Shown: positions 53,546-61,655 of the stretch, in pieces
How the letters are laid out: the number at the start of each line of letters is the position of its first letter
How positions within the stretch are numbered: position 1 is the stretch's first letter
Assembly: GCF_030814475.1 (NCBI RefSeq)
Contig: NZ_JAUSVF010000002.1
Span: forward strand, 434,001 to 498,000
DNA length: 64,000 nucleotides
Origin: Pararhizobium capsulatum DSM 1112
Lineage (GTDB): Bacteria; Pseudomonadota; Alphaproteobacteria; Rhizobiales; Rhizobiaceae
Direction: 5' to 3'
Program-made: the position numbers and the translations under genes
Notes under the pieces: model-generated
Database searches by the model: none
What the model saw: only the letters and a program-made list of their open reading frames with translations
Told to the model about the DNA's origin: nothing

Positions 53546-53902
53546 ATGAAAATTGTATCAGTGTTTATCGTCGCTGTCGCCGGATTCATGCTAGCTGGAT
53601 GTGTATCCGGTGCCGGCAATTATAACACGACTTCGCTGGGCGCGGATTGCACCGTCCTTATGGACGGAGAGAAGCCACTTACTCGTTTCTATCGCCCGAA
53701 GGAGGTTTATTACACATATGCAGCTGGCGCCGGTTGCACAAAGATAGTTCCAGATACAGAAATACAAATTCAAAAGGTCGATACCATTTCAATAGGGGAT
53801 CACCGAGTTGTTATGTCGTTGAAAAGCTCAAAAGGCTTGAAGGTGATCACACTTCGTCGTGAACGTGGCGCCTACAAAACGACCGAACGCTTGATAAAAT
53901 AA
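53546..53902 (+). CDS. small lipoprotein of unknown function
   Basis: 118 residues from ATG 53546 (GAGG 6-9 bases upstream). Lipoprotein signal MKIVSVFIVAVAGFMLAGCV with lipobox LAGC (Cys 19). The mature protein has two further cysteines (LGADCTVLM, AAGAGCTKIV) that could pair, and a beta-rich C-terminus ending ERGAYKTTERLIK. It is AT-rich like the polysaccharide genes and precedes a secreted SGNH hydrolase, so a cell-surface role with the polysaccharide is inferred. No named family recognised. Confidence 0.65.
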   Translation: MKIVSVFIVAVAGFMLAGCVSGAGNYNTTSLGADCTVLMDGEKPLTRFYRPKEVYYTYAAGAGCTKIVPDTEIQIQKVDTISIGDHRVVMSLKSSKGLKVITLRRERGAYKTTERLIK

Positions 53903-54018
53903 CTTCCACTGCAGCGCTGATCTGGGGCTGGATCGTGAGCTAGATCTTTCCAATTTTCGGCTTCCAATTTGTGTCTACGGGTTCATCTAGGAAGTATGTC
54001 TCTTCAAACGGAGGTGCT

Positions 54019-54723
54019 ATGTATTCGTATTTTATTCGTTTATTGATTGGTTTAACAACACTTTTGGCAATTTCGGGCACCTTATCGGCTCAAGAAGTAT
54101 GCGATTGGCCTCCCGCTCCCGCAGCTAAGGCTAAATTAGCAGCTCAACCACCTCCGATGCCCACTAGTTTTCCAGTTGTCGGTGGAGCAGGCGCAAAACC
54201 TGAACTGATTTTCCTTGGCGACAGCTTAACAAAGGGGGCGGGGGCTACAAATCAATCCTTGGCATTCCCGGCGATAACGTTGGGTTCTCTGGACGGGGAG
54301 CGAAGGGCGTATAGAGTATTAGCTCTTGGTGGACACAAATCGACTATAATAACAAACTTGTTCTTGAAAGAACGAATTCCAAAAAAATCTGTTGTAATAG
54401 CTTGGGTTGGAAGAAATAATTTTGACGATTTTGACGGAGTTACGCGTGATATATCAAGAATATCTGCATTTCTTGGCGATAGAAATTATCTATTCCTAGC
54501 AATACTGAGGGCGGGTAATAAAAAAGAGGCCGCGGGGACGCCTCGTGGCGAGCAACTAACCCACGTCAACGAATGGCTGAAGAAAATCTATCCAGATAAT
54601 TTTATCGATGTGAATGAAGAGATCAAATGTGATGATCGGGCAGATCCGGTTCACCTTAATGACAAAGGTTATGCAAAGGTTGCAGCCAAAGTGGCCCGCG
54701 TTCTGATGGCGAAAGGATGGTGA
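54019..54723 (+). CDS. exported SGNH/GDSL hydrolase
   Basis: 234 residues from ATG 54019 with GGAGG upstream. Signal peptide (FIRLLIGLTTLLAISGTLSA), a Pro/Ala linker, then the SGNH fold: block I ELIFLGDSLTKGAGA near 68 (Ser nucleophile), a Gly in LALGGHKS, block III-like WVGRNNFDD near 132 (Asn), and the Asp/His pair in DRADPVHLNDKGYAKV near 212. All four family residues are present, so it is probably an active esterase. In a polysaccharide block it likely removes acyl groups from sugars outside the inner membrane. Confidence 0.8.
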   Translation: MYSYFIRLLIGLTTLLAISGTLSAQEVCDWPPAPAAKAKLAAQPPPMPTSFPVVGGAGAKPELIFLGDSLTKGAGATNQSLAFPAITLGSLDGERRAYRVLALGGHKSTIITNLFLKERIPKKSVVIAWVGRNNFDDFDGVTRDISRISAFLGDRNYLFLAILRAGNKKEAAGTPRGEQLTHVNEWLKKIYPDNFIDVNEEIKCDDRADPVHLNDKGYAKVAAKVARVLMAKGW

Positions 54724-54836
54724 ACTTGGAAAGCCCCGCAGTGGAAATGGTTGATTGAAAGCTTGTTGATTGTAGAGGCGCAGGACGTACAGATATCCAT
54801 CTCCGCCACGGCAGGCCGTAAGCTCGACTTTGCACA

Positions 54837-56219
54837 TTATGCGGCGAAGCAAAGAGCCTGGGCCATGCGCTGAAGCCGTCCGGGAGGTATTTTATGCATT
54901 TCCGGGTTTGACGGTGAGTGTCGATAAAGATCGTCACTCCACAAAACCAGGCGAACTGCAGCCATTGCATCTGTGAATGTCAGATCGGTTTTCTTGTACC
55001 ATGCGGCCGCGTAGGGGCGCGTTTTTTGGCTGAGAACATCACCGGCCCATACCGTGACGAGACTGTAGAGGGCAAGAAGCGAAGGTGTCGTGCGCAGGAT
55101 AGCGTTGCCGCTCCATTGGCGCTGGGTTTCGATACCCAGATGCGCGCGTGTTTCCGCGAACGTTACCTCGATTTGCCAGCGCCGAACGAAGTAGGCAATG
55201 ATCTGAGCTGGTTCGAGATCGGTATTGGTGCTCATGAACGCCTGCGGTTCGCGGCGGCCTGAGGGGTCTCGGACCAACACCCAGCGAATTAGCTTTGGCG
55301 GCGTTCCTCGCCGGTACCATAACCCGGTGGAAGAGGTAATATCGAGGCTCTTGTTCGTTTCTCGTCCGTACCAGCTTGAGGCGGTAATGCGCTGCCACAC
55401 GGTTTTGGGATGGTGCAGGATCGTCTTCAGTTTTGGCTGTGGCATGCCCTTTTGTGCAGGCCTCCCAAGCGTGTGTTCGTGCCGTTGGTCTGGTGGAGCA
55501 AACAGACTTGCATCCAGGCGCAAGCGTGTGATGAGGATGGCTTTGTGGGGAAGAGCCGCAGCCAGGGTGTGAACCGCAAAACTGCTGTCTCCGACAAAGA
55601 TGATGTCGCGACCAGGTAGCCATCGGCAGAGCTGCAGCACGCCCTGCCTTGCCCAATCCGTCAGCAGTTTATGCTTTCGTCCCCTTTTCTTATCGTAGCG
55701 CTCCGAGGGGCATAACAGCGTCAAGACTGGCAGGGCCTTGATGCATTTGGCCCATGGGACTGGGGCAAGAACCATGAAGCTCAGCCAGCGCAAGCCGCTG
55801 GCTTTGACGAAGTGACCGTGACTGGAGCGCACCGGATCGCGATAGATGCCGCGGGCGGCAATCTTTGGTCCCCATCGGCGTTCGATGGTGTCGTCCATGC
55901 CGATAATGACAGGGCCAGCAGGTACGAGGCGGGCGACAACAACCGATAGCAGCCGCGAAGCCAGTGTGCGCGGGTTCCAACGCGCGCGATTAAGCAGCTG
56001 ATGGTAGAGGGAAAAATTGCCGGCCTCGGCGCGGCCGGTGATCCGCAAACACGACGATACTGTTCGTTTGCCTGGAGACAGGATCGCGCCCATCACCAGG
56101 ACCAGCAGATGCTCCCAGCTGGGTGCCGTGAACCAGGGACGAAACGACGACAGCCACTGGCGAAGGATGTGCGGAACAGGATCACTCGACCCGACGCAGT
56201 TCTCATTATGATCGGTCAT
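54837..56219 (-). CDS. DDE-superfamily transposase (IS4/IS701-like)
   Basis: 460 residues. Conserved DDE-type features: VIIGMDDTIERRWGPKI near 103 (first Asp pair), RDIIFVGDSSFAVHTLA near 210 (second Asp), and RRWQIEVTFAETRAHLG near 358 (Glu). The frame is intact from ATG 56219. Terminal repeats were not found by eye in the ~110 bases left and ~180 bases right of the gene, so the element limits are open. It separates the polysaccharide block from the IS cluster to the right. Confidence 0.85.
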   Translation of the reverse strand: MTDHNENCVGSSDPVPHILRQWLSSFRPWFTAPSWEHLLVLVMGAILSPGKRTVSSCLRITGRAEAGNFSLYHQLLNRARWNPRTLASRLLSVVVARLVPAGPVIIGMDDTIERRWGPKIAARGIYRDPVRSSHGHFVKASGLRWLSFMVLAPVPWAKCIKALPVLTLLCPSERYDKKRGRKHKLLTDWARQGVLQLCRWLPGRDIIFVGDSSFAVHTLAAALPHKAILITRLRLDASLFAPPDQRHEHTLGRPAQKGMPQPKLKTILHHPKTVWQRITASSWYGRETNKSLDITSSTGLWYRRGTPPKLIRWVLVRDPSGRREPQAFMSTNTDLEPAQIIAYFVRRWQIEVTFAETRAHLGIETQRQWSGNAILRTTPSLLALYSLVTVWAGDVLSQKTRPYAAAWYKKTDLTFTDAMAAVRLVLWSDDLYRHSPSNPEMHKIPPGRLQRMAQALCFAA

Positions 56220-56399
56220 CCATCGGTTCGAATCCGCTCAGACGAAACAGGCAAGGCAAAGAGACTGCGGCAAATTGATTCACCCAATTCAGATGATAGA
56301 AAATGCGTGCGCTGGTATGCACCATAAGCCGGCCGGACGCAGCCTGTCAGCGCCGCCAACCAACTCAAATTCCAAAAGAATTTTGTACAAAGTCGAGGT

Positions 56400-56512
56400 A
56401 AGAGGCTGCCTCAAAAAGATGTGAGTGATTTCAGTCGGTGATTCCTTCGGATTTGCGAAGATTCGAGGAGAGCACGATGGCCTGGACTGAAACCACCCGG
56501 CGGAATTATGTC
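56400..56512 (+). pseudogene. left end of an IS5-family element, cut by IS66
   Basis: GAGGCTGCCTCAAAAAGATG begins near 56402. At 56477 ATG opens MAWTETTRRNYV, the usual N-terminus of IS5 (IS427-group) transposases, with GAGGAG as ribosome site. The frame is cut after 12 codons at 56512, exactly where an IS66 end (GTAAGC) begins. The rest of the transposase is missing from the window. Confidence 0.65.
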
Positions 56513-56580
56513 GTAAGCATTGCGAACACCCCACGTTTTAACGGGATTTCAGTTCGCGCATACTTCTTATCTTTCGAGAT

Positions 56581-57063
56581 TTGAAGGTGGAAATTATGGA
56601 TCTGGTGCCAATCGCGGGCGATGAGAAAGTTGGACCGCATAGTGCTGATGACAGTCATCAGCACTATGCGCAAGGTAATGCGGAGCGTGCTCGATCGGGT
56701 CCGCTTCGCGTCGAGGTTATCATCGGCGAAGAGCGCCGGCGTCGATGGAGCCCCGAGGATAAGGCGACGATTACGGCGGCGAGTTTTGTGCCTGGCGCCA
56801 ATATCTCTGCGGTCGCACGTCAATACGGCGTCAGCCAAGGCTTGTTACACTACTGGCGCCGCTGCGCCCGCGAGCGCGTATCTGATGGGCAGGAGATGTG
56901 TTTCGTCCCTGTGGTAAAGATTGAAGACGAGCGGCTCCAGCCTTCTCTCGATACGAAGCTGACTGTGCGCATTGAGATTCATGGTGCTTGTGTCGTTATC
57001 GAAGGCGGCGTCGACGAGCAGGCACGACGGACGGTGTTCAGTGCGCTGCGAGGGTTGGCTTGA
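56581..57063 (+). CDS. tnpA: IS66 family accessory protein TnpA
   Basis: 160 codons open from TTG-type start 56581, or about 155 from ATG 56596. The helix-turn-helix region reads RRRRWSPEDKATITAASFVP and AVARQYGVSQGLLHYWRR, typical of IS66 TnpA. The N-terminal part includes an unusual segment encoded by a perfect palindrome (56636-56670). The gene ends at 57063 overlapping the tnpB start. In a truncated element, so probably inactive. Confidence 0.7.
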   Translation: MKVEIMDLVPIAGDEKVGPHSADDSHQHYAQGNAERARSGPLRVEVIIGEERRRRWSPEDKATITAASFVPGANISAVARQYGVSQGLLHYWRRCARERVSDGQEMCFVPVVKIEDERLQPSLDTKLTVRIEIHGACVVIEGGVDEQARRTVFSALRGLA

Positions 57064-57299
57064 TCTCGCTTGGATCGGATTTGCGGATCCTGATTGCTTC
57101 AAAGCCGGTGGATTTTAGGAAAGGCATCAACGGTCTGGCGGCACTGGTGTCGACAGCGCTTGGCGCGAACCCTTCTTCGGGTGACGTCTATTTCTTCCGC
57201 AGTAAGCGCAACGATCGTTTGAAGATGGTGGTTTGGGACGGCAGTGGCATGGTGATGGTGACCAAGGTTTTAGAAGATCGCCACTTTACCTGCATTTAA
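57060..57299 (+). pseudogene. IS66 TnpB, truncated
   Basis: Starts at TTG 57060 and reads ISLGSDLRILIASKPVDFRK, GDVYFFRSKRNDRLKMVVWD, GMVMVTKVLEDRHFT, then CI and a stop. Full TnpB is about 115 residues; this has 79. The break falls at about 57293, followed by an unrelated promoter region. Confidence 0.8.
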
Positions 57300-57305
57300 C
57301 ATTGA

Positions 57306-57338
57306 CCGTAAATCAAAATTGTGATTTACGATTTACGG
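57306..57338. promoter_or_regulatory. inverted/direct repeat upstream of the AAA ATPase
   Basis: Perfect 9-bp arms CCGTAAATC (57306-57314) and GATTTACGG (57330-57338), with an extra direct copy GATTTACG at 57323-57330. It ends 3 bases before the ATPase start, so it would act on translation start or as an operator for self-control. Confidence 0.55.
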
Positions 57339-57340
57339 GA

Positions 57341-58546
57341 ATGATGATACCCCGACCTCAAATCGAGACTGCCCTTGAGAGCGCTGTGGCGCGCGCGCCC
57401 GTCGTCGCCCTGATCGGGGCGCGTCAGGTTGGCAAGACCACCCTCGCACGCAAGCTCACAGATCGAGTACAAGGCACAATTTATCTCGATCTGGAGCGCA
57501 TAGCAGACCGCCGCAGGCTAGAAGATGCCGAAGCATTCCTCCAGGCCCAGGTCGGGCATCTGACCGTGCTGGATGAGGTGCAGCGACTACCTGAACTGTT
57601 TGCCGAACTGCGCGGGATCGTAGACGACCGGCGCGCCGGGGGAGAGCGATCCAGGCAATTTTTGCTGCTGGGGTCCGCGTCTCTGGACCTGATCCAGCAG
57701 GTATCGGAAACCCTAGCAGGCCGGATTGTCTATCTCGAGATGCCGCCAATCGGAGCGGAAGAGGCTGTCGCGGCCTCCATCGACATCGACCGGTTGTGGC
57801 TGCGCGGCGGTTTCCCCGACAGCCTGACCGCCATCACCGATGAGGACAGCTATCTCTGGCGCCAGGCCTTCGTCCGTAGCTACCTTGAACGCGATGTCCC
57901 GATGTTTGCGCCTCGCATGCCGGCCACAACGATCGGACGCCTTTGGACGATGCTCGCCAACGGGCAAGGGAATACACTGAACAGCGCCCGGCTCGCCCAG
58001 GGCCTGGGCGTATCCGCACCGATGATCGGCCGGTATGTTGATCTCCTTGTCGATCTCATGCTGGTTCGCCTTCTCCACCCATGGAGCGGCAATCTCGGCA
58101 AGCGCCTTGTAAAGTCGCCAAAGATCTATGTCCGAGACAGCGGGCTCGTCCACGCCCTCCTGGAGATCGGCACGCTCAACCAACTCCTGGGCCACCCGGT
58201 GGTCGGACCGAGCTGGGAGGGATTTGTGATCGAGACGCTGATCAACGTGGCCGGACCTGATGTGACACCTCTGTTCTACAGGACAGCCGACGGCGCCGAG
58301 ATCGACCTGGTGTTTGAACAGGCCGGCAGAGCGAAAGTGGCGATCGAGGTCAAGCGCGCCAGTGCTCCGCACGCCGAGCGCGGTTTCTTCGTAGCCTGTG
58401 ACGATCTTGAAATCGAGAACAGGATTGTTGTCGGCGCTGGCACCGAAGATTATCCGGCGAAGGGCGGCGTCAAGGTGCGTACATTGCTGTCGGCAGTCAA
58501 CGAGGTTCGCGAAATCCTGAAATCGCCCTTTGTCAAAGCTGGATAG
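57341..58546 (+). CDS. AAA ATPase with DUF4143 domain
   Basis: 401 residues from ATG 57341 (a second ATG follows at once). Walker A GARQVGKTTLARKL near 26, Walker B LTVLDEVQRLPELF near 75, sensor-like LLLGSASLDLI near 106. The C-terminal DUF4143 part has GAEIDLVFEQ and VAIEVKRAS near 325-345, which resembles a PD-(D/E)xK nuclease core. These proteins are common on mobile DNA; their role is poorly known, perhaps in stress or defence. It sits among IS remnants with its own repeat-bearing promoter and looks intact. Confidence 0.85.
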   Translation: MMIPRPQIETALESAVARAPVVALIGARQVGKTTLARKLTDRVQGTIYLDLERIADRRRLEDAEAFLQAQVGHLTVLDEVQRLPELFAELRGIVDDRRAGGERSRQFLLLGSASLDLIQQVSETLAGRIVYLEMPPIGAEEAVAASIDIDRLWLRGGFPDSLTAITDEDSYLWRQAFVRSYLERDVPMFAPRMPATTIGRLWTMLANGQGNTLNSARLAQGLGVSAPMIGRYVDLLVDLMLVRLLHPWSGNLGKRLVKSPKIYVRDSGLVHALLEIGTLNQLLGHPVVGPSWEGFVIETLINVAGPDVTPLFYRTADGAEIDLVFEQAGRAKVAIEVKRASAPHAERGFFVACDDLEIENRIVVGAGTEDYPAKGGVKVRTLLSAVNEVREILKSPFVKAG

Positions 58547-58763
58547 GGCTGCGATGTCGTCGGCCAGTTAGAAACGCGACACCGGTGCCGTTCCTGCTGC
58601 GCCGGTCAGCCCCGGACCGGACCGGCTGGGCCGGGTTGCAAGGAACGGGAGGGGGCGGGAGAGACACTGCCCTTTGGGCTTTAGCTTTCTCACTGACAAT
58701 TGTTCCGTTGTCGGTCGATACTCACTGATACCTGCATGGAGCAGGCGAGGGAACAGAGCCGCA
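58547..58763. other. 217-base segment with no recognised gene
   Basis: GC-rich DNA after the ATPase stop, including CGGACCGGACCGGCTGGGCC and a purine-rich stretch, then AT-richer sequence up to the IS66 end at 58764. Only short shadow frames are present. Confidence 0.35.
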
Positions 58764-59035
58764 GTAAGCGCCGTCTCGGCCCCATTTGATTGGGTGTATT
58801 TTGAGGCTTGCTGCGTATGCGAGAAGGTTTCCAGTTTTATCTGGAGATTTGCATGGCAGATGATGGATTTGTTGGTCGCTACGAAGTTGTCGAGCCGCGG
58901 CGCGGAAACCGGCGTGGCGGCTCCGCAGCGATTGCCACAGGAACGAATGCCGGCTCGATACCATCGTGCGGAGACGGCGTCGTTGCCGCCGCAAACGGCA
59001 GCACCAGAATGCCGTCGCGCACTTGACGTCGCCAA
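58764..59035 (+). mobile_element. IS66 left-end remnant with broken tnpA
   Basis: GTAAGCGCCGTCTCGGCCCC at 58764 is an IS66-type terminus. ATG 58853 opens MADDGFVGRYEVVEPRRGNR, which looks like an IS66 TnpA N-terminus, but the following sequence loses the family pattern. The remnant ends where the TIR gene on the other strand begins to be recognisable, so this insertion or a later deletion removed the TIR 3' end. Confidence 0.6.
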
Positions 59036-59660
59036 CGGCGAAACCGACCTCGTTTGCACAGTCCTCGAATCTATCGATAATGGTTCGGCCTTGGTTTGGC
59101 CTTTCCTTGAGGATGATTACCTCAAGCTTCATATTCTCGAGGAACCGAGCGAGCTTATAAATCGCTCCCTCGTCGTGGCCGTGTACGATGAACACTTTGT
59201 TAGATCTAGATATCGCTGGCCTTACTCGAACTATATCATTTGGCCGGCCTTCGACATTGGCAATTTCGACGTGACCAATGGTGTCGCCGAGTTCCAGCAT
59301 ACCGCTTTCTGAAACATCGTTCATCGTGCCAGCTTCGCTCGAATGCTTTTTAAACGCAAGCCGCTCTTTCTCCCCGATGTTGTTCATATACCCTTCACGA
59401 TAGATCTCTCCTGCTTTGGCGACGATCGCAGACTGAAGCGAAATACCTTCAGGGGTTCGAAGCTCAGGATCTTTCAATGCATAGGTGGCCAATGAGGTCG
59501 CTCGATCGGCAACGCTGCCACCTGAACCAGCATCAGTGTCGTCAAGATTCCATTCCAATCGCAGGGCATTGAAGCCGGAATGACCTACCGCTCTGAGTAC
59601 ATTGGCTGAAGCGATCACCAAAGCCCTCGATGGAAATGGTGGAATTTTCAGAACCTCCAT
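59036..59660 (-). pseudogene. TIR-like nucleotide-binding protein, 3' truncated
   Basis: From ATG 59660 (AGGAGGA about 7 bases upstream) about 208 residues remain. An N-terminal helical part (EKERLAFKKHSSEAGTMND) is followed by the TIR-like core NKVFIVHGHDEGAIYKLARF and EVIILKERPNQGRTIIDRFE, matching the CAP12/PCTIR-type domain found in bacterial NAD-cleaving immune proteins. After ANEVGFAV the expected VLLTPDD is replaced by unrelated sequence. The open frame runs on to 58722 but that tail is IS-derived. Loss of the domain's second half should abolish activity. Confidence 0.75.
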
Positions 59661-59676
59661 GCGCACTCCTCCTAAA

Positions 59677-59698
59677 TGTGATACGGGACATTATCACA
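59677..59698. promoter_or_regulatory. inverted repeat upstream of the TIR gene
   Basis: TGTGATA (59677-59683) and TATCACA (59692-59698) with 8 bases between, just upstream of the TIR ribosome site. Probable operator or promoter element of that gene. Confidence 0.45.
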
Positions 59699-59733
59699 CA
59701 AAATCAGAGCCTTGCTGTTAATAGTGTAAGCGG

Positions 59734-61332
59734 TTAGCCGACCCCGCTCGACTCGAAGTTCCACGGCATCAGAGCGTCGATATCCTGCGCGGGCCATCCG
59801 TTGGCCATGCGAACTAAGGTCTGTGTCAGCCAGGCGAGCGGATCGACGTTGTTCATTTTAGCTGTCTGCAAAAGCGTGGCGATCGTGGCCCATGTGTTGC
59901 CACCGCCTTCGCTTCCGGCAAATAGACTATTCTTGCGTGTGATCGTTTGGGGACGGATTGCGCGCTCGACGATATTGGAGTCAATCTCGATGCGGCCGTT
60001 ACCGAGAAAGCGTTCCAGAGATTGTCGGCGGGTCATTGCATAGCGGATCGCTTCCGCGGTCTTGGACTTGCCAGAAACTTTCGCGAGCTCCTTTTCCCAG
60101 ATGTCAAAAAGGTTGGCGACAATGGCCGCAGACCGCTCTTGTCGTGCGGCAGCACGGATGTTGGCATCCTTTCCCCGGATCTCGTCCTCGACCTTCCACA
60201 ACTCGCTCATCGCCTTCACCGAGGCTGTCGCGGCGTGATTGATACCCCCCACATGGAGTTCGTAGAATTTGCGCCTGACATGCGCCCAGCACCCTGCCAA
60301 CGTGATGGTTTCGTTGCTGCCGGCCTTGACCTGCTCTTTGACCATGCTCGTATAGGCGCCGTGCCCATCAACCTGGAGAATGCCGTTGAAGCCGCTCAGG
60401 TGACGGGCCACACAGCGCCCACCTCTGCTGTCTTCAAATCTGTAGGCGACCATTGGTGGCCCTGATCCCCCGAACGGCCGATCATCACGTGCATAGGCCC
60501 ACAGCCATGCCGTCATTGTTTTTCCCGAACCAGGCACCAGGGTCGGCAATGTCGTTTCGTCGGCAAAGACCCTTTCACCTGCTTTAATCCTCTCCAGGAT
60601 GTAATCGGCCAGGATCTTGAGCTCGAAGCCGAGATGTCCCATCCATTGAGCCATCAAGGAGCGGCTCAGTACCACGCTGTCGCGCAGGTAGATTGTTTCC
60701 TGACGGTAGAGCGGAAGGCCGTCGGCGTATTTGGATACGGCGATGTAGGCCAGGAGCCGTTCGCTCGGCAGGCCAGCTTCGATGATATGGGCAGGTGCCA
60801 AAGCCTGCAGCACGCCGTCACGGCCCCTAAACGCGTATTTAGGTCTGCGGGTGACAATAACCCTAAACTTCGGTGGGATGACATCGAGCCGCTCGGATCG
60901 GTCTTCGCCGATCAAAACCTTTTCCAACCCTTGGCACTCTTCAGGGATTTCAGGTTCAATGACCTCCTCGATACGCTCGAGATGAGCGGCAAAGCCTTTG
61001 CGCGGGCGAGCCTCCCGCTTCGGCTTGTCTTTCCGTAACTGGTCGAGCTCGCTGTCGATCGTCGCTAAGCCGGTTTCGACCTCCTCGAACGCAAAGTCGA
61101 TCTGATCATCGTCGATTCCCAACCGAAGCCGTTCTGAGCGGGTGCCTTTCTGAGCACGCTGTAGAACTTTCACAATCGCAGTGAGGGTGGCGATCCGCTC
61201 GTCAGTGTCTTTCTTCAATGCCTCAAGCCGGGTGATCTCCGCTCGGGCAGCGGCGCCTTCTGCACTCATGGCGACGATCATCGCCTTGAGTGCATCAACG
61301 TCGTCAGGAAGGTCCGAAGCAGAGAACATCAT
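59734..61332 (-). CDS. tnpC: IS66 family transposase TnpC
   Basis: 532 residues, full length for IS66 transposases. N-terminal leucine-rich coiled coil (LEALKKDTDERIATLTAIVK), a central region with LPLYRQETIYLRDSVVLSRS near 205, DDE-type residues in VFADETTLPTLVPGSGKTMT near 255 and GCWAHVRRKFYELH near 350, and the IS66 C-terminal block RKNSLFAGSEGGGNTWATIA near 480 with WLTQTLVRMANG. The frame is intact. Mobility of the whole unit now depends on the broken tnpB. Confidence 0.93.
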   Translation of the reverse strand: MMFSASDLPDDVDALKAMIVAMSAEGAAARAEITRLEALKKDTDERIATLTAIVKVLQRAQKGTRSERLRLGIDDDQIDFAFEEVETGLATIDSELDQLRKDKPKREARPRKGFAAHLERIEEVIEPEIPEECQGLEKVLIGEDRSERLDVIPPKFRVIVTRRPKYAFRGRDGVLQALAPAHIIEAGLPSERLLAYIAVSKYADGLPLYRQETIYLRDSVVLSRSLMAQWMGHLGFELKILADYILERIKAGERVFADETTLPTLVPGSGKTMTAWLWAYARDDRPFGGSGPPMVAYRFEDSRGGRCVARHLSGFNGILQVDGHGAYTSMVKEQVKAGSNETITLAGCWAHVRRKFYELHVGGINHAATASVKAMSELWKVEDEIRGKDANIRAAARQERSAAIVANLFDIWEKELAKVSGKSKTAEAIRYAMTRRQSLERFLGNGRIEIDSNIVERAIRPQTITRKNSLFAGSEGGGNTWATIATLLQTAKMNNVDPLAWLTQTLVRMANGWPAQDIDALMPWNFESSGVG

Positions 61333-61655
61333 AGCAGGAAGTAGATCACAAATAGTGATCTTTTCCTAGCGTTTACAGTAACATGCGTGAGATTTTTTGG
61401 ATGGGTTCAACCCGTCGAAAGCGGCCTCCTGATTGTCGCCGAGCGGATCTTCTTCCAATCCATTCCGGCCAGTAGGGCCATGAGCTGGGCATGATCCAGA
61501 CGGATGCGCGCCGCCGTCGCTGCCGGCCAGCAAAAGCCATTTCCTTCGATAACTTTCGAATAGAGACAGACCCCGCTGCCATCCCACCACACGATCCGGA
61601 CACGGTCCTTCCGTTTGGAACGGAACACGTAAAGGGCGCTATTGAAAGGATCTAG

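Larger units (their letters stand above)
56513..57299 (+). mobile_element. truncated IS66-family element (left end, tnpA, part of tnpB)
   Basis: Starts with GTAAGCATTGCG, the conserved IS66 terminal sequence. It carries tnpA and the first 80 codons of tnpB, and is lost after the codons for LEDRHFT. No tnpC or right end is present. It lies inside the IS5 remnant, so it landed there after that element. Confidence 0.75.

Noticed and set aside
56222..56240. GGTTCGAATCC, a tRNA T-loop-like sequence right of the DDE transposase
   Set aside because: No matching acceptor, D or anticodon arm is found upstream, because the transposase coding start occupies that place, and the T stem has a mismatch.
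58568..59059. 163-codon minus-strand frame and the extended tail of the TIR frame
   Set aside because: Both run through IS66-end and non-coding DNA; similarity to the TIR family stops at about 59,036.
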